A stretch of DNA of 64,000 nt from Nematostella vectensis (taxonomy: Eukaryota; Cnidaria; Anthozoa; Actiniaria; Edwardsiidae), in contig NC_064045.1 of assembly GCF_932526225.1 (NCBI RefSeq), forward strand, positions 5,531,498 through 5,595,497, written 5' to 3'. The notes under the pieces were generated by a model. It made no database searches and was not told the DNA's origin. It was given only the letters and a program-made list of their open reading frames with translations. This document shows positions 1 through 59,500 of the stretch, in pieces. How positions within the stretch are numbered: position 1 is the stretch's first letter; the number at the start of each line of letters is the position of its first letter. The position numbers were made by a program, and so were the translations under genes.

Positions 1-110
1 AATGCTAGCAATACGATACAATGTCACGATGTTACGATGTCACGCCAGTCGGACACAAAGGTTGTTCGGACTTTACGGAAGAGGCATGAGTGACGTCATG
101 ACGCACTTAC

Positions 111-48600
<48,490 letters not shown>

Positions 48601-49131
48601 CATAATAGGTTGGGATAGAGATCAGGGCAAAACAAACTCCATTCTAAATGAATGAAGATCGAGAAGTCGTAAAAGTTTCTACTGTCATGTTGTGGAATAA
48701 AATCCGCGGGTTTCCCGGGGGGGGGGGGGGGGGGGTGAGCACGTGACAAAAGACCTTGAACCCAGGTTTATCCGCTTTGCGCGACAGGGTCAACCTACAG
48801 GCAACCCAAATTTTAAACTTGCTCAAATAAAGTGCTAGCTTTTAACTTTTGACATTTTTGCCTTACGATTTTCTTATCCATTATAATTTTGAATATGTGC
48901 ATTGGAAAAAAATAGCATTATTGTCTGTACCGTGGAAAAGAATAAGTGGATTCTATAGCGGTAGACCGCAAAGCACGCTGGGGCATATTTGCTGCCTAGA
49001 ATTTATACAACTTGAGAAATTGTGCATTTTGCTTTCGTATTGTAAAGTAATCATCAATTTTACACTACATATCAGCCATATCACTTCCCTCCTACACCCG
49101 TTACGAATATTCCAGTACATACTCTTCAGCA
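48601..49131. promoter_or_regulatory. Divergent PRKDC/TOMM22 intergenic region, probable bidirectional promoter
   Basis: Only 531 bp separate the two start codons, so both 5' UTRs and core promoters must fit here or in upstream non-coding exons not seen. I see no clear TATA box. A G run lies at about 48717-48736. At 48968-48983 is GCAAAGCACGCTGGGG, which loosely resembles the ZNF143/SBS type of element common in bidirectional promoters. A near-identical core, GCAAAGTACGCTGG, occurs twice upstream of METTL18. Role inferred from arrangement. Confidence 0.6.
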
Positions 49132-49608
49132 ATGCCTGAAATCAGATCGATTGAGGATGAGGTAAGGTTGAGCTTTGTAATTTCTTATTTCACACGTGTG
49201 TAGTAAGTAAAATTAAGGCAAGTGATAGTTGTGGCACCGAACATTAAACCAGGTAATAAGTGGCAATTTGTTAGCATATAATAGACGAGAAGAGTGATTC
49301 CTTCTTCTGCTTGAGTCCTGGTGTCTCGCTACTTTGTCTTGTTTTGTGATTGAACGTGGTGCCATGTACAGTAACTATAAACTTAATGAGGATTTCTGTA
49401 CAGGAAACATGCATAAGCAAACGTAGAAGCGCTCGGTAGTTATGAAGGAGAGTTTACAATAAGCAGGACTAAATCAAGTTTTTGAATAAGCGCTTTTGAA
49501 TAAGAACTTGGCAGGCAGCAATTACCACATTGTCTTAAAGTAGTTGACATTCTTGTCATTAACACCCTACTCCATTAATTAGCATCAGATATGAACATCT
49601 TTCATGAT

Positions 49609-49690
<82 letters not shown>

Positions 49691-49869
49691 AGATGTTCAT
49701 ATCTGATGCTAATTAATGGAGTAGGGTGTTAATGACAAGAATGTCAACTACTTAAAGACAATGTGGTAATTGTTGCCTGCCAAGTTCTTATTCAAAAGCG
49801 CTTATTCAAAAACTTGATTTAGTCCTGCTTATTGTTAGCCCTCCTTCATAACTACCGAGCGCTTCTACG

Positions 49870-49903
<34 letters not shown>

Positions 49904-51013
49904 TTAGTCATCGTGATGGTTTTATAGGTGACAAGTACTGACACTTCTATCTATTCATTTCCCCCTTAGAATCTTGATGATATTAGTGAGACAATAGGAG
50001 AGCGAATTATGGCATTATCGGAGATGTTCCCAGACAGTGTCCGGAATGTGGCATCTGCTACAGGGGGTTATACTGTCAGTGGGGCAAAATGGTTATACAA
50101 CTTCACAGGGAAAACCATCTGGATCTTGAGCACTTCTTTCATGATCCTCGCTTTGCCAGTTGTGTTTGAAGTCGAGAGAGTACAGACGGAAGAGGCACAG
50201 CTACAACAACAAAGACAGGTTATTTACGATTATATTCATTCTTTTAAGCATTACCATTACAAGCTTACTATTCATCTCACCACTTGGGAGGACACTTCTG
50301 ATTGGCTGCCTCTCAAGAGGGTTCTGAAAGACTGCCTCTTCATTGCTTTAGAGGCCTATAAATTTTTCCATCCCCATTTTTTGTGTTTTTTTGTATCTGT
50401 CCACCATTGTGCATTCTGTAGAGAGAGATAAAGCTTTAATATACAGTACTGTAAAAACTGTTCAGCAACTGGCAACAAGAAATCATAATAGTACAGTACT
50501 TTGCTGTGATATACGTGGCTTGTTCCATGTTTCTTCTACTCTATTTCTTTGGATATCATTAAATAGAACTCACGCTTTATCATACTGAAGCTAACAGTTT
50601 GTATTACAAAGCATATGTACACAAATGTTTCTGCAAGTTTTAACCAAAGCAATTACCATACTTTTTTGTAGACATGGTGATTGTATGAGAAGTTTATAGT
50701 TATCAGAGAACCATTTCTTCAATAAATCACCAATCGGTTTTATGTCGTGTCCAGTTTTGGTCAATACCTAGCGAGCTCATTACCCACAAATGCACAAAAA
50801 TACAGTACAGTACACAGGTTTGTAAAGGGAATTATTGATTTCCAGTGGATTCCTGTGGAACAATACTGGACTCAGCCCATTCTTTTCCAGTCATTGCTGG
50901 AATGTCTTATTGATGTCATCTTCTTGTTGTAGATCCTTCTTGGCCCAAGTGCAGCCTCAGGTGGAGGAGGGATAGGGGGTGTTCCCCCAGGGTACCCTGC
51001 TGGTGCAAGATGA
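49132..51013 (+). CDS. TOMM22: TOMM22, mitochondrial import receptor subunit TOM22 homologue (3 exons)
   Basis: TOM22 is the central receptor of the TOM complex in the mitochondrial outer membrane; it takes presequence proteins from TOM20 and organises the pore. Exons: 49132-49161, 49970-50218, 50933-51013; product 119 residues, slightly shorter than the vertebrate form. A short acidic N-terminus (MPEIRSIEDENLDDI) leads to the signature SETIGERIMALSEMFPDSV. A single membrane helix follows (WILSTSFMILALPVVFEVE, with the conserved proline), then a Gln-rich stretch (LQQQRQ) and ILLGPS with a Gly/Pro-rich C-terminus. All three phases are zero. Intron 1 carries a long inverted repeat. A candidate poly(A) signal AATAAA is at 51233-51238. 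Transcribed away from PRKDC. Confidence 0.95.
49421..49870. repeat. Long inverted repeat around a (TA)n core in TOMM22 intron 1
   Basis: Left arm about 49421-49613 and right arm about 49686-49870 are reverse complements with only a handful of mismatches, starting ACGTAGAAGCGCTCGG at the outer ends. About 75 bp of TA repeats lie between them, and another TA run flanks the right arm (to about 49897). It reads as a recent inverted duplication or a foldback element. Confidence 0.93.
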
Positions 51014-51646
51014 TAACATGCTGGAAAATATATTGGCATTTAAAGTGCTTGTAACAATAATCATATGGTTATATTGCAAAAATGTGTACATTCTAAACAA
51101 TCTTTTGTTTTATTAAGAATGAAAATATCCCTTTGGTTGAAAAATTGGTACCCTTGTTTTTTTAAATGTTTCTTCTGTAAACAGGATTCAATATAACCAT
51201 TGTATTTATAAAACAGATTGTTTAAGTGGTGAAATAAATTACTCCATGTTCTTTTTAGTAACTTGTAAGGGTTTTTTTCTATTGGAGTCACTTTTAGAAT
51301 TCAATATCTATTTCAAAAACAAATTCCTCCAGTTAGGGGGAGAGAGAAAACTTTAGTGGGCTCCATACTGTACATTACAGGTGCACCAGGATTGGCTGAG
51401 TGGAAGTATGCGGGCAGGATATTATATGGAAAACATCCTATATTTGTTATATTTTTGCATTCAAGAGGGGTTCAGACTCCACTTATACCCCTAACACTCC
51501 TTCCTCCAAGTAAGAGTGTAGACTCCTTCACTAATACACTCCTTCCTCCAAGTAAGAGTGATGACACCCAGATTGTTATATGCTAATAAGCCCTAAACAT
51601 AAAAAAGGAATAGCAGTTTACCCCAAGGTATTGCCTGTGGGCTTAA

Positions 51647-51859
51647 TTAAAGCTGCATTGTCACCATTTTACTTCCTGAGGGCTGATGGAAACCTCAACC
51701 GATAAGAGAATCTATTAGAATCCGCGCTATTTAACAGGCCTTCCAATCTAAAGTTTCAGTAACATCCTCAAAGAAACTTCCAAAAGACACTACTTTTACA
51801 ATTTTAAAATCTTTTTCACATAATTGCCTGGAAGTAAACTGGTGGCAATGCAGCTTTAA
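51647..51859. mobile_element. MITE family A, copy 5 (most diverged)
   Basis: Shorter and more diverged, downstream of TOMM22. The termini still read TTAAAGCTGCATTGTCACC and GCAGCTTTAA. Confidence 0.8.
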
Positions 51860-52368
51860 GGGAAGAGAACAGCCAATTTCTGAACAGCAATAAAACTCCA
51901 ATAACCCCTAATAATTGTGGCAATCCCTTGAGTTACTGTAATTTTCAATAATCTTCAAACTCTTATCATTATTTTTAAAACTTTATTGAGTATTAACCAA
52001 TTTGATTCCTGGCTTTATTCAAAGAAATCAAATAACATTTGGTGATGGTAATCATTTTAATTCCAGAAAACATAAACACTTAAAAGACAGTACACAAGTT
52101 GTGAGGCTCATTCATCTCCACGTATACATATCTATGCCAACTTTCCAAGTGTGTGTTGGAATTTAAAGATAACTGGGTTAACTTCCACATTCAATGGAGC
52201 ATGATAAACGTGCATGGAGAATGACCACCCCTGGTGCAACCTTTATCTCATCAAGAAGCTATGCATCCATACAGTATATCTAATGACGAAGAAGTAGTGG
52301 ACAAATGCTGGCTTGAAAATTAATTGAAATTTGTTTCGTTTAATCTCAGTCTGATGATAGCTATGAGC

Positions 52369-54458
52369 TAACCTGGGTACCAGAGCCTCCAAACTTCTCT
52401 CGCCCAGTGACGCTCAGCCAAAATGTCGCGACGAGCGAAGTGAGGGGGCTCTGGGCGGGCGAGTAGCTTTTTTCAGTTCCAGTCTCGAATTAAATGCCTA
52501 AACCCATTTTGCGGTATGACGTAGGTCACACAACATGAGAGCTACCTATAAGCTTTCAAAGTTTTGTTGTTATTTTCATACTTGAGTTATTAAAAGTATC
52601 ACCGAATGGCCCATCGAGAAATTTTCCTGCACTTATTTCTGTCATATCTGCAACAACACTTCTTTAGACAAGTTTAATTTGTTTACTGGCTGTAAGACAA
52701 AGAAGGAGCAATTCGCAGAACATCTATTTATTATTCTTTACCAGCAAACATTACAATAAGAAACCACCTGTGTAAGGCAGCTTGAAAAGCTACAGGATGT
52801 AAAGGAATTATTAATAGAGAACTGCAAATAGAGAACTGCGATAGGTTGGAAGCCACAGAAAGTCATCGTTCGGGCCCCGATGCGGGCGGGCTTACTCCAT
52901 CTTCAACTTCGCCTTCGGTACAAACTGCAAGATCCCTGCAGCTCCCAGCCCGTAAACAACAAGGAGAATCAATGACTGTTGTCGAAACTAGCATTGAGAT
53001 CTGTACAGGACCCGAAATGATCCCAGGACCCGAAACGATCCCAGGACCCGAAATGATCCCCAAAAGTACCCCAACTGATCCTCGGACCCGAAACGATACC
53101 GAGGAGTCCCCGAAATCAACCCCAAGGAATTGCGGTAATGGACAAAGGGAAAGCAGAAGAAATACTTGCAAGTTTTGAAGCATAATAAAGGGTTAAGAGC
53201 GACTCGATTTCTAAACAACGTGACTTAAAAATATTAAATTCCAACACAATACTTCTATTTATTACATTGCCCGGCGTTAAACCCATAAACAGAGTCCAAA
53301 ACAAATACACAACTTTAAATTGCTACTGAAAGGAATACAGCATAAACATAGCACAGCTTTGCTCAGATCAACCAAACTTTTGACCTTCCATTACACTCTT
53401 AACATTTTGCGGTTCCGACACATGACTCCGACACTATAAATCTCATTTCCGGTAAACATCACCCCTAAAAATTAATATTCATCTGACAACCAAACATGTA
53501 TTTCACCACGAAATCCTTGTTCACACGAGCGAATATTTACCTACACATTTTAGGCAGCCGGTTTGGCCGAGAAGATGGAATGACAAAAGCACACTGAGTA
53601 ATACACTCGAACAACCCTTCTACTATCGATGCAAAATATTAAGAGGATGTGAAAGCAATATTATGTGAGTTTTGAATTTCCTCATGTAGTCGTGCGTATA
53701 CCCCGGCATGATCTCACGATATGATAGGTCTTTCATTTACCGAAAACAAACATGCCAAAAAATAACTTTAAAACATTTCGCTTCCTATGTAAAGCAGCAT
53801 GTCCCATCTGTAAAGACTTTCTTTTATGGCTTGTTATGTAAAAATGATTTATCCACGCCGGGCTCCTCAAATTACTATCACATGAGTTGTTAGTTGACCC
53901 CAATTTTTGACTCAACCACTGTATTTCCCCCGCAGTCGTATATAAAAATCTTAATACTATAGTTTTAGTTAATGTAAATTTCCTTTTAATAACACAAACA
54001 AAGCTAAATGTTTCATATGTTTTTAAAAATGAAAGCCAATCCTTACACATTCCTTTAGTTGTCCATTACTGTAATTCCTTGGGGTTCATTTCGGGGACTC
54101 TTGGGGATCGTTTAGGGTCCCGGGATCAGTTGGGGTACTTTTGGGGATCGTTTCGGGTCCTGGGATCGTTTCGGGTCCTGGGATCATTTCGGGTCCTGTA
54201 CAGATCCATGTGTACTTTGTGTAAGCAAACCAACTACATGTAATTGAACACCTGAACTTTCAACCTTTGCAAAACAACGAAATATGGGAATATTGACCAA
54301 ATATGGTTTTATGTTACTATGACAATCTCGTTGACCAATCAGCTGCAGAATACAAAATCTGTATTTCTGGAACTGAAAAAAGCTACTCGCCTGCACAGAG
54401 CCTCCTCGCTTCGCTTGGTCACTGGTCAAGAGAAGTCTGGAGGCTCTGGTACCCAGTG
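52369..54458. mobile_element. Non-autonomous TIR element with 11-bp target duplication (MULE-like)
   Basis: Termini are long inverted repeats of roughly 120 bp: CTGGGTACCAGAGCCTCCA with CAGTTCCAG inward on the left, and the complement on the right. The flanks are a perfect 11-bp direct repeat TAGCTATGAGC (52358-52368 and 54459-54469). Long TIRs with 9-11 bp duplications are typical of Mutator-like elements; that class is inference. A second inverted repeat lies inside (52998-53145 and 54059-54206). No transposase is seen. An open frame at 52846-53178 covers part of the internal repeat and looks incidental. It fills most of the gap between TOMM22 and METTL18. Confidence 0.82.
52998..54206. repeat. 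Internal 148-bp inverted repeat of the TIR element
   Basis: Arms 52998-53145 and 54059-54206 match closely in reverse complement. Each arm contains short direct repeats of GGACCCGAAACGATCCCA type. Confidence 0.9.
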
Positions 54459-54513
54459 TAGCTATGAGCGGGAAACTTGCAAATTACTGTAGTAACCTAA
54501 TTTAATTAAACTA

Positions 54514-55389
54514 TCATGTAGTTTTCCACTTCAAAGATAGAATTTCCCTTTGTAGTCCTATGCTGTATTTCTTGCATACAGACACATCAAAAACCCCTTT
54601 TTCTTGAATCATAGTAGCGAATGTGCCAGTGCCTCCACCAACTCCAAAATAATGGCTCTTTGCTGCAACAAATACAACACCACCAGGTCTTCTGAGGTGT
54701 GCCTCAAAAAAACTATGTAATTTATCATAATTATCTACATTGTAAATAGTCTCTGCAGTCAAGATTACATCATAGCACTTTTCTTGACATTTTTCAGGAT
54801 TAATGAAGGATTCTAATTTCCCCCAATCACCAGAAAAGAAGTTTGTGATCTTTAGTTTCTCTTCAATTGAAGTGCTATTTGCAGCCAGGTTCAATGTAAC
54901 ATTAGGAAGAGTAAAGTATTCAAGAACTTCCTCATTGTAGTCTTGAAAATCTACAGTCGCGTTTTGCAGAAGAGCAAAGATTCCAGGCAATCCGGCACCA
55001 CAGCCAAGCTCCAAAACTCGTCTGTTTTGAAGTAGTATTTGACTCTCTTGTAAAAACTCCACTAAATCAACAGCACACTCCCATATTTTAAGCCCTCCTT
55101 CGTACACAGATGGTATCAGGTCAGTACTCGTTCTAATAGCACTAGCTATTTCCATACTTTTATCATTTGATTTCAGTTTCATCTCGACATCTTGCAGGTT
55201 CAAATGTACAAAGGAAAACCCTCCAATGTTTTGCTTTTCTGTTCGTATATCCAAGGGAAGGGTGAAGTCTTTAGGGACGGCGAACTGTTTTCCTGGCTTT
55301 AGAGTAAGTGAATTTGCATTGTCGGTTATAGACGTTTCACTTTCTTCTTCATCATCAACATGAAAGTTGAATCTAAAACCAGCAGCCAT
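54514..55389 (-). CDS. METTL18: METTL18, protein-histidine N-methyltransferase (intronless)
   Basis: METTL18 homologues transfer methyl from S-adenosylmethionine to a histidine of ribosomal protein RPL3 (uL3). The frame gives 291 residues from the second in-frame ATG. I prefer it to the upstream ATG at 55410 because MAAGFRFNFHVDDEE aligns with the start of vertebrate METTL18. Visible motifs: YEGGLKIWEC (96-105), SAM-binding motif I LELGCGAG (126-133), FQDYN (148-152), DVILTAETIYN (207-217) and KSHYFGVGGG (244-253), the last three typical of this subfamily. The N-terminus is much shorter than in vertebrates between the first motif and the fold. It has no intron, as I recall for vertebrate METTL18. 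It lies tail-to-tail with TOMM22 across a mobile element, with LMTK upstream on the same strand. Confidence 0.93.
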   Translation of the reverse strand: MAAGFRFNFHVDDEEESETSITDNANSLTLKPGKQFAVPKDFTLPLDIRTEKQNIGGFSFVHLNLQDVEMKLKSNDKSMEIASAIRTSTDLIPSVYEGGLKIWECAVDLVEFLQESQILLQNRRVLELGCGAGLPGIFALLQNATVDFQDYNEEVLEYFTLPNVTLNLAANSTSIEEKLKITNFFSGDWGKLESFINPEKCQEKCYDVILTAETIYNVDNYDKLHSFFEAHLRRPGGVVFVAAKSHYFGVGGGTGTFATMIQEKGVFDVSVCKKYSIGLQREILSLKWKTT

Positions 55390-55749
55390 TTTTAATCGCT
55401 GAGGGACCACGCCTTACCACAGGTATCCTAATATTATTCAGAAGTGTGAATCTTAACTGAGCCTGTCGCCTCGCTTCCACTTGAACAAAATAGAGCAGCT
55501 ATCCAGCGTATGTTACTATTTTTTTCTTATATGTGACTTTGACTCGGTTGACATTTTCCATTTTTTACCGAGGTCTTTTTTTCTCGTCACCGTAACGTAG
55601 GGAATGTGTACAGGATGCCATCCTCCCACACACACCAGAAAAAGGCTCACTTTTTTAAGTATTTTCTGTACTTTTCTATCAATCTTATTACCAGTGCACC
55701 TGTTTTGTACACCCATCACCTCCCAATGTGGTCTACAAATCGCACCAGC

Positions 55750-55972
55750 ATTGCGAAGGCCAGCATGCTTGAAGATCCAGCGTACTTTGCGGGCTCTCCC
55801 AAAGGTCACTTTCGCTGTCAGTTTTAATCAAATTGGCTTACGTTTCCGACGTGTCAAGCCCCTAGAACTAGTCTTACTAGGAAACTTTTCCAGCGGCTCT
55901 TTTGCGATTTACCTTTGGGAGCGCCCGCAAAGTACGCTGGATCTTCGAGCATATAGGGCCAGCAATATTGGC
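55750..55972. repeat. Inverted repeat upstream of METTL18
   Basis: Arms of about 60 bp (55750-55808 and 55909-55972) share GAAGATCCAGCGTACTTTGC and GCTCCCAAAGG, separated by about 100 bp. It may be a small mobile element or part of a regulatory region between METTL18 and LMTK. Confidence 0.75.
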
Positions 55973-56512
55973 TGTTTTGGCGAAGACGATGCCACAGTTT
56001 GCGCGGAGCTCTAAAGGTGCTTTGACACTAACACAACACCAAACACAACAGAACTTGTCAGACTTGCAGTTATGAAGATTATCAAAACTTAAGACCTTGA
56101 TAGAAAATTCTTTCATTTGTTTATTTATTCTTATTTTGTTTTATCAAGAATATCTATAATACAATATAATAAAATCTTAATTCAATTTTTCATCAATATA
56201 TTCAATAAAAATACTTTTTTGCCTCATGTACATCATGCGAGAAAGACTAGGGAGCACAAAATGACAGAAATTCTTCATGTTAAGGGGACTCTGGGCACAA
56301 CAGTTACAAAATACGAAAACACTTTTCAATCACGATAACACAAGGCCGTTAACCTAGTTCCAGAGACAATACACTCTTTAGCGCCGTAATAAGATTAGTT
56401 AGAACCGAGCATTTCAGGCTCTGAAACTAGGGTAAAAACACCTAATGTAAGGAAATATCTCAGGCAATATGTTCAAAGCGAGGATAGAAAATAACTTCTC
56501 ATATCGACACGC

Positions 56513-59500
56513 CTATGTTTTCTTTGCGATTCGGTCGATACTAATAAGCCATTCTCCCTCCTTATCGTTGAACTTTGCGCCGCGAGATGCCCTTTTTATC
56601 TTTTTCTCTACAGGAGAGGTAGGACCCTTCAGGGTCGGACTTACAGGGTTTTGCTCACTCTCAGTACTTGTGGATGGGCCATCGAGCGGTGGGAGCGCCA
56701 ACAATAACTTTGAGTCCTTGACAGATCGAAACCTTGGCAAGGTAATATCGCTACCTTGAGTTTCTAAGCTAGTCTGAATTATGTGCTGATCAGTGTCAGT
56801 TCCCTGGCCTGTGATTGGCCCATCCTCTGATGTAGCCATGGCAACAGTCTCGTCCGTTCCTGCATCCTCCTCCTCCTCTTCTTCCTCTTTGTGATACCGG
56901 TAGATGACTCGAAGGTCCAGAATATTCATAGGGTAATGGACAGATTTTCCTTCAGACTGAAAACCAAAACAGTTCAAATAAGCATTTTGTTCTTAGATCA
57001 GTTCTTTTTTTATGCCGTAAACGCAGGCCCGTACCCAGGGGGGTGCAGGGGGTGGGAACGCACCCCCCCCCCAGAACGGCCGAAAGTAAACCTTTGCTTC
57101 TCAATAGACGTGCTATTTGTAGACAAGACTACAAATCATGAGCTAGATCACTCTGGTATGTAGCCAAATCCGACAATAGTCTCCCCATCTCCCCAAGAAA
57201 AATCCTGGGTATCGGCCGTTAACGGTACCTCGGAAAACATCAACAGATCTATATGGACAGGGAGGAAGGCAAGTGTACCCAGGCAATAATCTAGGGGTAC
57301 ATAGGGGGGGGGGGGGTATGCACCCCCTCGATTGCGAGAAACTGGCTTTTTTCTTATTGAAGGATCGTCAAATTTCATACTTTTATACTTCTATGACTGC
57401 TCACCCCTCAGTAAATCTTGGTTCGCACCAAGTAACCTTACCCTCCATCAGCTCAGCTACCCTTCTAGTTATTTAAGCCTTTCATGTGTGTTACTTATAG
57501 CAAATAGTAGATCATCACATAACAAATCCACAACCTTACCCCCCCCCCCCCACCCACCCACCCAGCATAAACAAGGATTATAGACGAGTTATTGACAAAA
57601 TTTTGCAATGCATACCTTAGCACCAGCTCTCCGTAGTGAGCTTTTCCTTCTGATGACCTCGCCTGGCATTACCACATACCCTGTAGGCTGGCTCTCTATA
57701 ATAACACTTGGGGTTGAGCCATCTGAGTCATATTTCACCTCCAGAATCTTTCCTCCTTCTACACTAGGCTGAAACTCTGAGTGGTCCCACTCAATTATCT
57801 CTTCTTCTCCTTTCCCCTCGCCATTATATGTCACAGGAGGTTGCGGCACAACTTTAGCTGATGTCACGTCATTGGTTGATTCCATGTCAGGTTGATTGGC
57901 AGTGTCATAACTCAAACCAATATCTGTGATAGGTATGGTGTCATCTGATGTTGTGATGCAATGTAAGGTCTCATCTGATGTAGAGAAGTTATGTTTGTCA
58001 CCAGCCATAGTGTTACAGTCATGTATTTCAGTTACTTGTATATCCGTAGGAAGGGAATTATTGTCTATGATTGAGTTACACTGAGGAATGTCCTTTCCCG
58101 TAGATTCTAAACCATCAAAATGAGCCCAGTTATTTGGGGCGTGAAATTTAACGTCAGTAGTGTTACCATCACTTATAGATGGTCCTTGACCTTTTTGTTT
58201 TGCAAGGCTTGTATAGCTTAATGTTGACTTGTCCTGTATTTGATGCACACGAGGGCCTAGTTCTTGGGACATCAGAGAAGTGATTACTGTTTCTACATTT
58301 CGAATAGTGAGACGTTTGTTTGGATCTGCCCAGCATTTTCTCATGACCTCATATCTACCAACAACAAAAAGAAAATGTGAAATAGAATGTGAAAAACTCA
58401 ATAGTCATAAATAATAAATATAAAACTAAGTACCACTACGAGCTAGGAAGAGCTACCTTAGAGAAAATGGTCCGATAAATGGTCAACCGACCCCCCCTAA
58501 CCCCGCTCAAAACCCTGGCTACGGGCTGCTATAAATATACGAGACAAGGGTCACGCATAAAAGATACCAAGTGATATGATAAGATCACATTCACCGCTAT
58601 CAAATTGACATGAAGAAAATAGTCAAGTGTGGTATAATTTCATTGATATTGAAAAAAATATATGTATAAGTAATCAGAGTAAGTCTGGACACTGTTCTGG
58701 CAATGTTGATAAAAAAACTACATTTGTCAAAAAGCAAAGCTATGTATCGGCCTTTTTTTCTATGGAAAATATGCCCCAGATACTTTTTACGATTTTCTGC
58801 TGTCTCACGTGGCTTTTAAATCTGTTGCTTTTTACAGTTCTACATTTAATACGTTTTGTTACAATTTTTTTACTTACGAGAATCGATTGCTTTAAAGTAA
58901 ACTGCGAGTGTGCACTTTCTTTCAATTCGCGGTGAACATACGGACAATAATGGAATTACTTATTCTTATGAATAAATATAGACAAAGATGATACACCAAA
59001 AGACATGAAAATGTAGTGTGTTTGGTTTGAACTTACTTGAGTTAAAAATGTTAAACGCTTCGTTTACTTTCATATAAGAGCTTTCTTTTGAAAAACAATA
59101 ACAGTCAACATTCTTTGATCTTTCTGCAGTCGAACGGGAGCACGCGCACAACACGTCACAAAGCGCGGGAAAAAATTACTTCCGGTTCCGGTTAAAATTA
59201 TCTCGCGATATGACAAGGCTCTAACGTTTTCAAAAAAAGATTGTTTAATATACAGCATTGATCCAACCAATACTTACAATAATGTCTGTGCTCTACCAGT
59301 CTGCTTCGGTTCTGGCAGCTGATACAATTGGTCCACAAGAACAGTCTGTATGACGTCATCGTCTGTTAAATCTTCATACGGCAATCGGCCAAACTCAACC
59401 ACCTCCCATAGAGTGACGCCAAAAGACCTGCACAATAACGTAGAAAGATCTTAGAGAAGGCTAATCATTCCGCCACTTTATGCTCCCGTTCAATGCCGAG

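Noticed and set aside
52846-53178. 110-codon frame as a gene
   Set aside because: It lies inside the TIR element and overlaps its internal inverted repeat and short direct repeats; no recognised domain.
55604-56014. 136-codon frame upstream of METTL18
   Set aside because: Runs through the inverted repeat and has no recognisable domain.
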